Positions 23,424 to 31,137 of a DNA stretch of 37,513 bases are shown here, in pieces; the stretch's first letter is position 1; each line of letters starts with the position of its first letter. Location: positions 1 to 37,513 of the forward strand of contig JAPOQK010000037.1 in NCBI GenBank assembly GCA_026710795.1. Direction: 5' to 3'. Both the position numbers and the translations under genes were made by a program. The notes beneath the pieces were generated by a model. That model saw only the letters and a program-made list of their open reading frames with translations, had not been told where the DNA came from and did not search any database. The stretch comes from Candidatus Poribacteria bacterium. GTDB lineage: Bacteria > Poribacteria > WGA-4E > WGA-3G.

Positions 23424-24431
23424 TTAATCAGTGTTCATGAATGTATCCAGATCCATACATTCTCCTTGGCGGCGGGAAGATTCCCAACCTGCCAATACAG
23501 GTGCTAAAGAGAACAGTCCATCATGATAATCACTTTGTAATATACTCGCGTCTCCTGTTTGAATAGCACGGATAAAAGTTTTGTCTTGTTCCAACCACGG
23601 ATTGAAGTCCTCTGCCTGATAATGCACTTCACCGTTTACCTCTATTCTATCGTATCGGTAAATTGTGAGGTGACCACCTTCATAGAAAACGGTAAACCAA
23701 GGTTCGTCTTTGGGACTTGGACCTGACGATATGAAGTTTAATGTCATCGTAGCACTGTTGTCTAAGCGGTAATTAAAAATAGACGACAACGGTGTTGCAT
23801 AATCTGAACGTTCACAATAGAATGCTTGTGATTTGACAACGTTCAGACCTGTCATAAATCGACTATAATCGGTGGCATGAACACCCCAATCAAGGGCACG
23901 ACCCCCCGACTTGTCCATATCTGCCCACCACGTATTGGCTGCTTTATCGACAGTTGCGGGCATTCCTCCGTAACTTTGAAAACGGACATGAACAACGGTT
24001 TTATCCATCAAAAATTCACGTGCTTTTTGAAATAGTGGACGATACCGTTCTCTGAATCCAACAGTACTGATTACCCCGGCTTTCCGTATTGCTTTGTCTA
24101 TTTGATTAGCGACCTGCATTGTGATTGCCTGCGGCTTCTCACTGAAAATGTGCTTACCTTTTTCCGCAGCAATGACTTCAACATCTGTTCGCACATACGC
24201 TGGTACGATAGAGTATAACACGTCAAATTCCACACCGTCAAGCATTTCGTGACCACTTTGATATACGTGTGGGATATTGAAACGATCCGCAGTTTCTTTT
24301 GCTGCCTGAATGTTACTATCACAGGCTGCAATAATAGTAACGGAATCCAATTCCAAAAGGTTCGGAATTCTGTTCTTTTTTGCAAAATTTCCACATCCGT
24401 AGAATGCAACTCGGATTTTTGAGGATGACAC
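23424..24431 (-). CDS. Gfo/Idh/MocA-family oxidoreductase
   Basis: This 335-residue NAD(P)-dependent sugar or inositol dehydrogenase-type protein has a Rossmann motif, AFYGCGNFAKK (residues 9-19), an acidic D38 after the second strand (AACDSN), and the family's EKPQA (98-102) motif with the active-site Lys. DWGVHATDYSRF corresponds to the C-terminal catalytic His segment. Start is GTG at 24431, with GGGAG at 24441-24445. The gene leads the cluster that continues with the 71-residue protein, aminotransferase and Ldh-family dehydrogenase, 34 bases or fewer apart. The substrate is unknown; sugars, myo-inositol or related polyols are typical. Confidence 0.9.
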   Translation of the reverse strand: MSSSKIRVAFYGCGNFAKKNRIPNLLELDSVTIIAACDSNIQAAKETADRFNIPHVYQSGHEMLDGVEFDVLYSIVPAYVRTDVEVIAAEKGKHIFSEKPQAITMQVANQIDKAIRKAGVISTVGFRERYRPLFQKAREFLMDKTVVHVRFQSYGGMPATVDKAANTWWADMDKSGGRALDWGVHATDYSRFMTGLNVVKSQAFYCERSDYATPLSSIFNYRLDNSATMTLNFISSGPSPKDEPWFTVFYEGGHLTIYRYDRIEVNGEVHYQAEDFNPWLEQDKTFIRAIQTGDASILQSDYHDGLFSLAPVLAGWESSRRQGECMDLDTFMNTD

Positions 24432-24510
24432 GATAATGTTCTCCCAATTGGTTTATCTGGGACGTTATATTAATAAATTCGTCAATCAAAAAGTATATAC
24501 TAATCCACAA

Positions 24511-25404
24511 TTATTTTTCACGCCAAGGTGGAACAGTCCAAGTATTATGCCAATCCCATTTCCAGACAACCTGTTTCTCAGGCATTTTTACTTCATATTC
24601 GACACCAGCAGTAAAAGGAAGAATATACGTTTTATTTCCCACAATTTCACGTATAGACTCGATGAATGCCATCTCATCTGTGACGTTGGGAGGCCAATGA
24701 CCTTCTGGAATTGGGTCTGACTTCCGATCTGTGCGGTAGTGCGTTGGTATCATATAACGAGGTTGGATAAGATCCGTCAGTTCAATAAGACGATGTGCAT
24801 TACCCTGACCAAGTCCGAGTTTCATGTGAATCAGGAAATCTACTTTTCCCTTAAGATTCGCTAACGCAGGATACGGCTCATGCAGATCTCCAATGTGTAA
24901 AATGGAGACATGCTTAGTTGGATGTGTTACAAGATACCCATTCGTCGGTAAATCGGGTGTTTGGTTCTCACCACTTTCTATGATTTCAACGTGTATGTCA
25001 CCGAGGTCAAGTGTTTCTGATCCTTGAAATGAACGTGTAGAACCTTGTTTATCGTTGAGGTGTTTTGGGTAGAGAATCTGTACTTTATCTGCTGGAACAT
25101 GTTTGGTTATAGGTAGGTCCCGTTCAAATGCAGCATCTCCGTATTTCTCATTGATAGGTTGGACAGGTGTGATGCACCCAAGATTGACAAATAATTTCTT
25201 AAATCGTGTTCCAGCACATAGTTTCCTTAAGGTTGCAGGATGGCAATGGTCAAAATGCTCGTGGGAGATGAAAATATAGTCGTATATCGGTTCTGCATTC
25301 ACCAAGTTCTGATTAAACAGATAGGGGTCGAAGGCGATATTAATGTCTCCAAAACATACATCAAATGCCCCACAACCCCACCATTTTAGGAATATATTTT
25401 CCAT
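24511..25404 (-). CDS. MBL-fold metallo-hydrolase (UlaG-like)
   Basis: This 297-residue metallo-beta-lactamase-fold protein has the SHEHFDHCH motif with zinc ligands H48, H50, D52 and H53, then D173 in LHIGDLHEP and H222 in IPTHYRTD. The family hydrolyses phosphodiester, lactone or ester bonds, and UlaG-like members act on lactones or sugar phosphates. ATG 25404 is preferred because the domain begins there (MENIFLKWWGCGAFDV) with AGAAG just upstream; an in-frame start at 25461 would add 19 residues unlike the family. It sits 79 bases before the Gfo/Idh gene and may belong to the same transcript, behind the predicted promoter at 25452-25481. Confidence 0.87.
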   Translation of the reverse strand: MENIFLKWWGCGAFDVCFGDINIAFDPYLFNQNLVNAEPIYDYIFISHEHFDHCHPATLRKLCAGTRFKKLFVNLGCITPVQPINEKYGDAAFERDLPITKHVPADKVQILYPKHLNDKQGSTRSFQGSETLDLGDIHVEIIESGENQTPDLPTNGYLVTHPTKHVSILHIGDLHEPYPALANLKGKVDFLIHMKLGLGQGNAHRLIELTDLIQPRYMIPTHYRTDRKSDPIPEGHWPPNVTDEMAFIESIREIVGNKTYILPFTAGVEYEVKMPEKQVVWKWDWHNTWTVPPWREK

Positions 25405-25451
25405 AATACTTCTATATATGGGAATAAAACTGTTATACAATTCTTGATATA

Positions 25452-25481
25452 ATAATATCACATATATCGTTTATACATCAA
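25452..25481 (-). promoter_or_regulatory. Predicted promoter of the MBL-fold gene
   Basis: On the minus strand TTGATG (25476-25481), 18 bases and TATTAT (25452-25457) lie about 48 bases before ATG 25404. This spacing also supports the shorter protein, because the upstream in-frame start at 25461 would fall inside this promoter. Confidence 0.35.
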
Positions 25482-25499
25482 TCAGAATATCCGTATCAA

Positions 25500-25769
25500 T
25501 CACTCCGTTCGTGTTATCCGTTCTAACCATTTTTCTCTCTGTTTTCTAACCCATGCAACGCTGTCACGCATATCCTCCCTGTCAGCCCACATTCCAAAAC
25601 AAGGTAAATTTACAAAGTCTTCGTTCTCATCAGGTGTCTTGTTTTGGCTTTCATCAGTTTCAATCGGTTCAATTTGAATACGGACTTTCATGCCTTCGGG
25701 TAAAGACAAAGGTTTCGTTAGGATAATACCACCATTGTTAATTTCCCCCTGTTCTATTATTTTTGCCAT
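25500..25769 (-). CDS. Small DUF104-like/antitoxin-like protein
   Basis: This 89-residue protein begins MAKIIEQGEINNGGIILTKP and continues with LPEGMKVRIQIEP, a short swapped-hairpin-like strand pair recalling DUF104 (AF2212-like) antitoxins. The C-terminal WVRKQREKWLERI and the FGMWADREDM block are common in antitoxins and in related proteins of cyanobacteria. A GGAGT Shine-Dalgarno sequence precedes the start. No PIN-domain or other toxin gene is beside it, so it is either an orphan or the toxin is not recognised. Confidence in the family is modest. Confidence 0.6.
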   Translation of the reverse strand: MAKIIEQGEINNGGIILTKPLSLPEGMKVRIQIEPIETDESQNKTPDENEDFVNLPCFGMWADREDMRDSVAWVRKQREKWLERITRTE

Positions 25770-25826
25770 TTTTTACTCCTATTCACAATCAATTCGTTAG
25801 AAAAGGCAACATCTCGCAGATTTAAT

Positions 25827-27683
25827 CTACTTCATTAACCACATTTTACGCACACTTTTAGTGTTACCTGCCTTAAACTGATAGAAATAGATTCCACTTG
25901 AAACGGTCTCACCATCACTGTTTTTACCGTCCCAAAATAGTCTTTTTTCTCCACTTGGCAAAATCCCAAGTTTAAATTCTCTTACCAATTCTCCACCTTG
26001 AGAAAAGATTGAGATTTCTACTTTACTCGTTTCATTGAGTGTATATGGAATCCACGTTTCAGGGTTGAATGGATTAGGGTAGTTTTGGAACACTTCAGCA
26101 GATTTTATCCTACCCCAGGTTAAGGACTGTTTGTCGTTCGGTTCAACTGCAGTCACCACATTTTCATCTTCGGTAAAAATCAGGTAATCATGTCCATAGC
26201 TGAATGTATAATTCTCAACTATACCTGATGGCCATTCCAAGGTAACAGATCCTTGTTGAGAAGTTGGACCAAAACCAAATTCAAGTTCTAAACTATCACT
26301 CCCCAAGAATCCTGTTCCACAGATTACTTCTTGCGTCTGAACAAGGCTACCTACTTCCACTGTTACTCGTGTTCCGATTCCATCGCGGTTGCTTTTCGTC
26401 CCAATCAACCGTATTTTAATCCGACGGTTCTTAGGATTACGTGTCCGAGTGTGTGTATCAAGATTGTTTTGTAACAGAGTATAACCTGTATTGTTGACGA
26501 CATAGAAATCTACATCACCATCGTTATCAAAATCACCAGATGTTGCCCCACGTGCGACAGCATCAGAAGTCACTCCGAGTTCATCGGCGAGATCAACAAA
26601 TGTGCCATCACGATTATTATGATAGAGACGGTTTAAGTTGGTCTTTTGTGAATTGTCTACATCACCATTAACAACATATAAGTCGCGATAACCATCATTG
26701 TCAAAGTCAATGAAACTTGCATACCATCCGACTCCAACATTCGCTACACCAACTTCTTCTGCAACATTTGTAAAAGTGCCGTCACCGTTATTTCTCCACA
26801 GCAGATCTTCATCATAGTTTGTTACAAAAAGGTCAAGGTCCGTATCATTGTCATAGTCTCCGACACAAAGTCCCATAGCACCTGTTGGTTTTCCTCTGAT
26901 AAGTGTTACAATACCAGATTGTTCTGAAACATCCTCAAAAGTTCCATTCCCTTTATTTTTGTAGAGTTTATCTGGACCGTGATCGTTTGCTACAAACAAA
27001 TCTGCCCAAGTATCACCGTCATAATCAAAGAAGATTGCACCCCATGCTATTCCATCATCAGCTACACCCGCAGATTCTGCTACTTCTTCAAATGTGCCAT
27101 CGCCTTTATTTCTATATAGCACATTTACCCTTGGCGCGGGATTAAAGACCAGCAAAGATGCAGGACGACCCCAGTTAGCAACATAGATATCAAGCCAACC
27201 ATCGTGGTCATAATCTGCAACAGCAATGCTTGTACCGTGTTGTGCATCGGCTACTCCAGCTTCTTCAGTAACATCCGTAAAAGTGCAATCTCCATTGTTC
27301 ATGAAGAGAAAGTTTGGTCCATCACAAGTTATATATAGATCACTCCAACCATCATTATTATAGTCCAACCAGACACACCCGCGTCCGTTCGGGGTATCTG
27401 CTACACCTGCTTTGTCTGCTATATCCATGAATGTGCCATTACCATTATTGTGGTAAAGCGCATTCGGTAATCCACCATCACCGACGACGAAAATATCCAT
27501 CCAGCAGCTATCGTTATCGTAATCCGCGGAGGCAGCTCCGGGACCAAACCAAGTCCCGGAATTTTCATCAATTGCAGTTTCTCTTTGATGAACCCCCGCA
27601 ATATTACTCACATCGGTAAAATTATCAGCAAAGAGCGGAAATACGACACATAAGCAGAGAAATATAATTATGCTACTACGCAT
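25827..27683 (-). CDS. Secreted FG-GAP/VCBS - ASPIC/UnbV protein with C-terminal sorting tail
   Basis: This 618-residue exported protein has a signal peptide (MRSSIIIFLCLCVVFPLFA) and start ATG 27683 with GGGAGG at 27691-27696; an in-frame start at 27755 would add 24 residues overlapping the neighbour. About six propeller repeats follow, each with a DYDNDG-type calcium loop and an NNGDGTF turn. Then comes an ASPIC/UnbV domain (NRDGIGTRVTVEVG to LEWPSGIVENYTF). The C-terminus has LTWGRIKSAEVFQNYPNPF followed by NPETWIPYTL and a FlgD-like Ig fold ending SVRKMWLMK, the layout of type IX-like secreted cargo. It probably acts on or outside the cell, perhaps binding or degrading polymers. Confidence 0.85.
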   Translation of the reverse strand: MRSSIIIFLCLCVVFPLFADNFTDVSNIAGVHQRETAIDENSGTWFGPGAASADYDNDSCWMDIFVVGDGGLPNALYHNNGNGTFMDIADKAGVADTPNGRGCVWLDYNNDGWSDLYITCDGPNFLFMNNGDCTFTDVTEEAGVADAQHGTSIAVADYDHDGWLDIYVANWGRPASLLVFNPAPRVNVLYRNKGDGTFEEVAESAGVADDGIAWGAIFFDYDGDTWADLFVANDHGPDKLYKNKGNGTFEDVSEQSGIVTLIRGKPTGAMGLCVGDYDNDTDLDLFVTNYDEDLLWRNNGDGTFTNVAEEVGVANVGVGWYASFIDFDNDGYRDLYVVNGDVDNSQKTNLNRLYHNNRDGTFVDLADELGVTSDAVARGATSGDFDNDGDVDFYVVNNTGYTLLQNNLDTHTRTRNPKNRRIKIRLIGTKSNRDGIGTRVTVEVGSLVQTQEVICGTGFLGSDSLELEFGFGPTSQQGSVTLEWPSGIVENYTFSYGHDYLIFTEDENVVTAVEPNDKQSLTWGRIKSAEVFQNYPNPFNPETWIPYTLNETSKVEISIFSQGGELVREFKLGILPSGEKRLFWDGKNSDGETVSSGIYFYQFKAGNTKSVRKMWLMK

Positions 27684-27696
27684 AGTCTTTCCTCCC

Positions 27697-28488
27697 TTAA
27701 TAACGTGATTTGACAACTCCCCAAGTCGTTGCTGCTTTGTCTTTGGGATCAACATTGAAAGGGGTCACATTATCAGTGAAATATTCGTATTCCACTTCAA
27801 GACTACCTGTACCATCGGCAACACCAGCATAAATTCCCAGTTGAAGCGGAGGAGTCAAGTTAAAGTTTCCTTGACCGATATCCATCCAATCTTCATCACC
27901 TTCTGCTTTATACCAAGCGGTGTAAGTATCACCCTCTTTTTTTAGTCGCAAAGACATTTCAATGTCACCATGGTCACCAAATCTCCATTGGACATCGGGT
28001 GGTCCCATACCTGCTTGTCTGGTTTGATACTGGATATGTCCTTTAGCACCAGCATCACGTGCCCAGAATTTAATTGTAACCCAATTATTATCACCTGGAC
28101 TCTTCACAAGCAAACCGTTGACGGCAGATGTGGTTGCCCATTTGGCTCGGAAATGAGTTTCAACATCAAACATTTCGGCATCTGTTTCTTGATACAGAAA
28201 ATGCGATGCATCATCTGCCCAGAGATTACGATTCGGTTCACAATCCATGTATAGGTATCCCTCGCGTGTCTCACCAACATCCCAATCAGGTGGTTCGTTA
28301 TTCCATTCCCAATTAGGGTTTTGCAATTTATTACCATCAAAAGGGTCACCAAATGAGTCCGCTGCATCTACACCACTAACCCATATTGTTAATGCCGCAA
28401 ACATGCAGAGGACGAAAATACAAAAAAGGGTTTTCCTCGCTGTAAAATGGAAAACATGCAAATCAGTACTATTATTACGATCTTTCAT
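27697..28488 (-). CDS. Secreted lectin-like (DUF1349/concanavalin-type) protein, copy 2 of tandem pair
   Basis: This is a 263-residue exported protein with an N-terminal hydrophobic helix (residues about 19-42, TLFCIFVLCMFAALTIWV). The body (from ADSFGDPFDGNKLQNPNWEW to the end) is beta-rich, with FLYQETDAEMFDVETHF and IQYQTRQAGMGPPDVQW. It resembles the concanavalin-like DUF1349/beta-xylosidase C-terminal fold, which binds carbohydrates. It is a close paralogue of the gene upstream at 28637-29386. It ends DKAATTWGVVKSRY, a tail shared by all three proteins in this block. A GGAG site supports the start. The stop lies 13 bases before the start of the FG-GAP/ASPIC gene. Confidence 0.78.
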   Translation of the reverse strand: MKDRNNSTDLHVFHFTARKTLFCIFVLCMFAALTIWVSGVDAADSFGDPFDGNKLQNPNWEWNNEPPDWDVGETREGYLYMDCEPNRNLWADDASHFLYQETDAEMFDVETHFRAKWATTSAVNGLLVKSPGDNNWVTIKFWARDAGAKGHIQYQTRQAGMGPPDVQWRFGDHGDIEMSLRLKKEGDTYTAWYKAEGDEDWMDIGQGNFNLTPPLQLGIYAGVADGTGSLEVEYEYFTDNVTPFNVDPKDKAATTWGVVKSRY

Positions 28489-28602
28489 TTTTTCTCCTAC
28501 CTAAGAATTACATTAATATCTTTGGTTTATATTTCTACCATATCATCTTTATATAAACATGATATAGTCTACAATAATTGAACTATTTTCCTATATTGAA
28601 AT

Positions 28603-28630
28603 GGTAGGACAAACAGAAGTCTGTCCCACC
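28603..28630 (-). terminator. Hairpin between the tandem lectin-like genes
   Basis: GGTAGGACA (28603-28611) pairs with TGTCCCACC (28622-28630) apart from one wobble, directly after the stop codon of the upstream paralogue (on the minus strand). It could reduce transcription into the second copy or stabilise the mRNA; the U-run is weak. Confidence 0.4.
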
Positions 28631-28636
28631 TAAATT

Positions 28637-29386
28637 TTAATAACGTGATTTTACAATACCCCATGTAGTTGCAACCTTTCCTTCAGGTTCAACATCGGTT
28701 GGGTTCAAATGGTCTTCAAAATAAGCGTATTCTACCTTTAAACTTCCTGAACCAGCGGCAACACCAGCATAAATACCCAGTTGAAGTGGTGGTGTCAAGT
28801 TAAAGGTGCCTTCTCCGATATCCATCCAATCTTCATCACCCTCAGCTTTATACCATGCCGTGTATGTATTACCCTCTTTTTTGAGTCGGAAAGACAGTTC
28901 AACGTCTCCCCAGTCACCAAATCGCCATTGGACATCTGGTGGTCCCATACCTGCTTGTCTGGTTTGATACTGGATATGTCCTTGAGGACCAGCATCGCGT
29001 GACCAAAATTTTACAGTTACCCAGTTATTGTCTGTTGGACTTTTTACAAGGATTCCATTGACACCAGAGTCGGCATCCCAATTGGCACGAAAATGGGTTG
29101 ACACATCAAACATGTCTGTATCAGTGTCTTGATACAAGAAATGGGAATCATCTGATGCCCATACATTTCGGTTAGGTTGACTGTCGATATTTAAGTTGCC
29201 ACCACTAATATCCCAAGTTGGTGGTTCATTTTGCCACTCCCAACTGGGATTATGCAAATCATTTCCCTCAAAAGGGTCACCGAATGAGTCTGCTGATGCC
29301 TGTGGAATTATAATCGCAGACATTGTTGTGAATAAACAAACTGCAACACTAAAACCAACAAATTTCCAAAAACTACTATTTTTCAT
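28637..29386 (-). CDS. Secreted lectin-like (DUF1349/concanavalin-type) protein, copy 1 of tandem pair
   Basis: This 249-residue exported protein has a signal peptide (MKNSSFWKFVGFSVAVCLF, cleavage near ASADS). The mature part begins DSFGDPFEGNDLHNPSWEW and parallels the paralogue at 27697-28488 along its whole length, including 46 identical bases at 28938-28983 and 27998-28043. It ends EGKVATTWGIVKSRY, the shared tail. AGGAGG precedes the ATG. The fold is probably a beta-sandwich binding polysaccharide. It was probably produced by recent tandem duplication, and it precedes the copy in transcription order. Confidence 0.78.
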   Translation of the reverse strand: MKNSSFWKFVGFSVAVCLFTTMSAIIIPQASADSFGDPFEGNDLHNPSWEWQNEPPTWDISGGNLNIDSQPNRNVWASDDSHFLYQDTDTDMFDVSTHFRANWDADSGVNGILVKSPTDNNWVTVKFWSRDAGPQGHIQYQTRQAGMGPPDVQWRFGDWGDVELSFRLKKEGNTYTAWYKAEGDEDWMDIGEGTFNLTPPLQLGIYAGVAAGSGSLKVEYAYFEDHLNPTDVEPEGKVATTWGIVKSRY

Positions 29387-29445
29387 ATTAAAATATCCTC
29401 CTATCTTATAATTCTAAGATTGTTTTTTCGAATTGTCAAGGTAAT

Positions 29446-31119
29446 TTAACGTTTTTCTTCAATTCTTATGACTTTATTCGTAGTTATATCTTCAAATGTC
29501 TGTTTATTTCCTCCAATCCATTCTACTTCAATCGATTTGACAATTTCGTCGGTTCCAAGTCCAAATAGGAGTGTTTGATCACTCCCTGATGCGTAACTAC
29601 CACCACAAATAACTTCTCTCACTTGTGTAGTATTGTCTGTCTTTACAGATACTTTCGCACCGATTCCATCACGATTACCTTTCTTGCCAACCAATTGGAT
29701 TTTTATCCATCGGTTATCTGTTTTAGAATCGTTCCGAAGGAGGACAGGTTTTTCACCACAAAGTGTAATAAGTATGTCCGAATCTCCATCGTTATCATAA
29801 TCTCCTATTGCTGTGCCACGACCAACAACTGGATGTGTGAAAAAAGTTCCTGCTGACTTAGAAATGTCCTTAAAATCTCCTGATCCAGTGTTGTGAAATA
29901 GTTGACATATCTGTTTGTAGGCAAGTGATGGTGTAATTTCTGCTACATTATTCCACACATGTCCATTCGCTACGAAGAGATCTAATCTACCATCATTGTC
30001 TGCGTCCAAAAACTGCGTTCCGAATCCGAGTTGCGAAAAACTTGCTTCTGCAATTCCTGTATCAAAAGTCGTCATGGTAAAGAACCCATCGCCATCATTG
30101 CGAAATAGGCTATTTACCTCCAACGAGAAATTTGTAACAAATAGATCAATCAAACCATCGTTATTGTAGTCTCCATTTGCTACCCCCATACTTGCAGTTG
30201 CGCGCCCTTCGGAATTATAAGCAATTCCTGCAGAGAGGGCAACATCAGTAAATGTCCCATCCCCGTTATTCTTGTAAAGATAATCTTCAACAGCATCGTT
30301 AGCAACAAAGATATCTGGATAACCGTCATTGTTATAATCCGTAAAGACAACACCTAAACCTTTTCCATCATTTCGCACACCAGATCGTGTGGTCGCATCG
30401 GTGAACGTGCCATCACCATTATTGCGATATAACGTATCTGTTTCACCTGGATATTCATGTGGTCCGCAGTATATGTGAACTCCTTCAAGCACACATGGAT
30501 GTGCAGTTTCGACCTGATAGTCAAGATAGTTGACAACATATAGATCAAGGTATCCGTCAAGATTGTAATCACCGAAGGAAGCACTCACACTCCAATGAGA
30601 ATCTCCAACACCCGCGAAGTTCGTCACATCTGTGAAAGTGCCATCACCATTGTTACGGTAGAGTTGATTTCTTCCAAAATTTGTAAGATATAAATCCGCA
30701 TCACCATCATTATCATAATCAGCAGAGAGACATCCCATACCGAAACCAAGATTTTTCTGAAAACCTGCTTGTTTTGTCACATCTGTGAAAGTGCCATCAC
30801 CATTGTTATGGTAAAGTGCATTCATATCCTCAAATTGTGTGCGAGGAACAGAGACACTTTCACACGAAGAGCCGCTATTGACAAGGTAGATGTCAAGGTT
30901 GCCGTCATTATCGTAATCGAAAAACAGGCAACCCGCACCCATAGTTTCCGGTAAATATCTATGTTCAGATGCCCCGTTAAGGTGTCTGAAACGAATCCCT
31001 GTTGTATCTGTCTGTTCTGTAAAATAAATTTTGGATTGACCCGCACTTACATGTATAGAATTTACAGACATAAACACGCAGAGGATTAATAAGGAAGACT
31101 TAAATACTATCTCAAACAT
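29446..31119 (-). CDS. Secreted FG-GAP/VCBS - ASPIC/UnbV protein (CRTAC1-like)
   Basis: The 557-residue exported protein has a hydrophobic N-terminus (SSLLILCVFMSVNSIHVSA). It carries seven calcium loops of DYDNDG type (for example DYDNDGNLDIYL and DYNNDGYPDIFV), six NNGDGTFTDV turns, and a C-terminal ASPIC/UnbV domain (NRDGIGAKVSVKT to VEWIGGNKQTFEDI). This is the typical integrin-like propeller with an ASPIC cap, seen in CRTAC1-type proteins. It lacks the Ig-like sorting tail found in the paralogue at 25827. The gene follows the TPR gene by 18 bases and lies last in that operon. A 33-bp exact repeat (30623-30655 and 30776-30808) sits in two of the propeller units. Confidence 0.85.
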   Translation of the reverse strand: MFEIVFKSSLLILCVFMSVNSIHVSAGQSKIYFTEQTDTTGIRFRHLNGASEHRYLPETMGAGCLFFDYDNDGNLDIYLVNSGSSCESVSVPRTQFEDMNALYHNNGDGTFTDVTKQAGFQKNLGFGMGCLSADYDNDGDADLYLTNFGRNQLYRNNGDGTFTDVTNFAGVGDSHWSVSASFGDYNLDGYLDLYVVNYLDYQVETAHPCVLEGVHIYCGPHEYPGETDTLYRNNGDGTFTDATTRSGVRNDGKGLGVVFTDYNNDGYPDIFVANDAVEDYLYKNNGDGTFTDVALSAGIAYNSEGRATASMGVANGDYNNDGLIDLFVTNFSLEVNSLFRNDGDGFFTMTTFDTGIAEASFSQLGFGTQFLDADNDGRLDLFVANGHVWNNVAEITPSLAYKQICQLFHNTGSGDFKDISKSAGTFFTHPVVGRGTAIGDYDNDGDSDILITLCGEKPVLLRNDSKTDNRWIKIQLVGKKGNRDGIGAKVSVKTDNTTQVREVICGGSYASGSDQTLLFGLGTDEIVKSIEVEWIGGNKQTFEDITTNKVIRIEEKR

Positions 31120-31137
31120 ATAATAGCATATCTGAAA

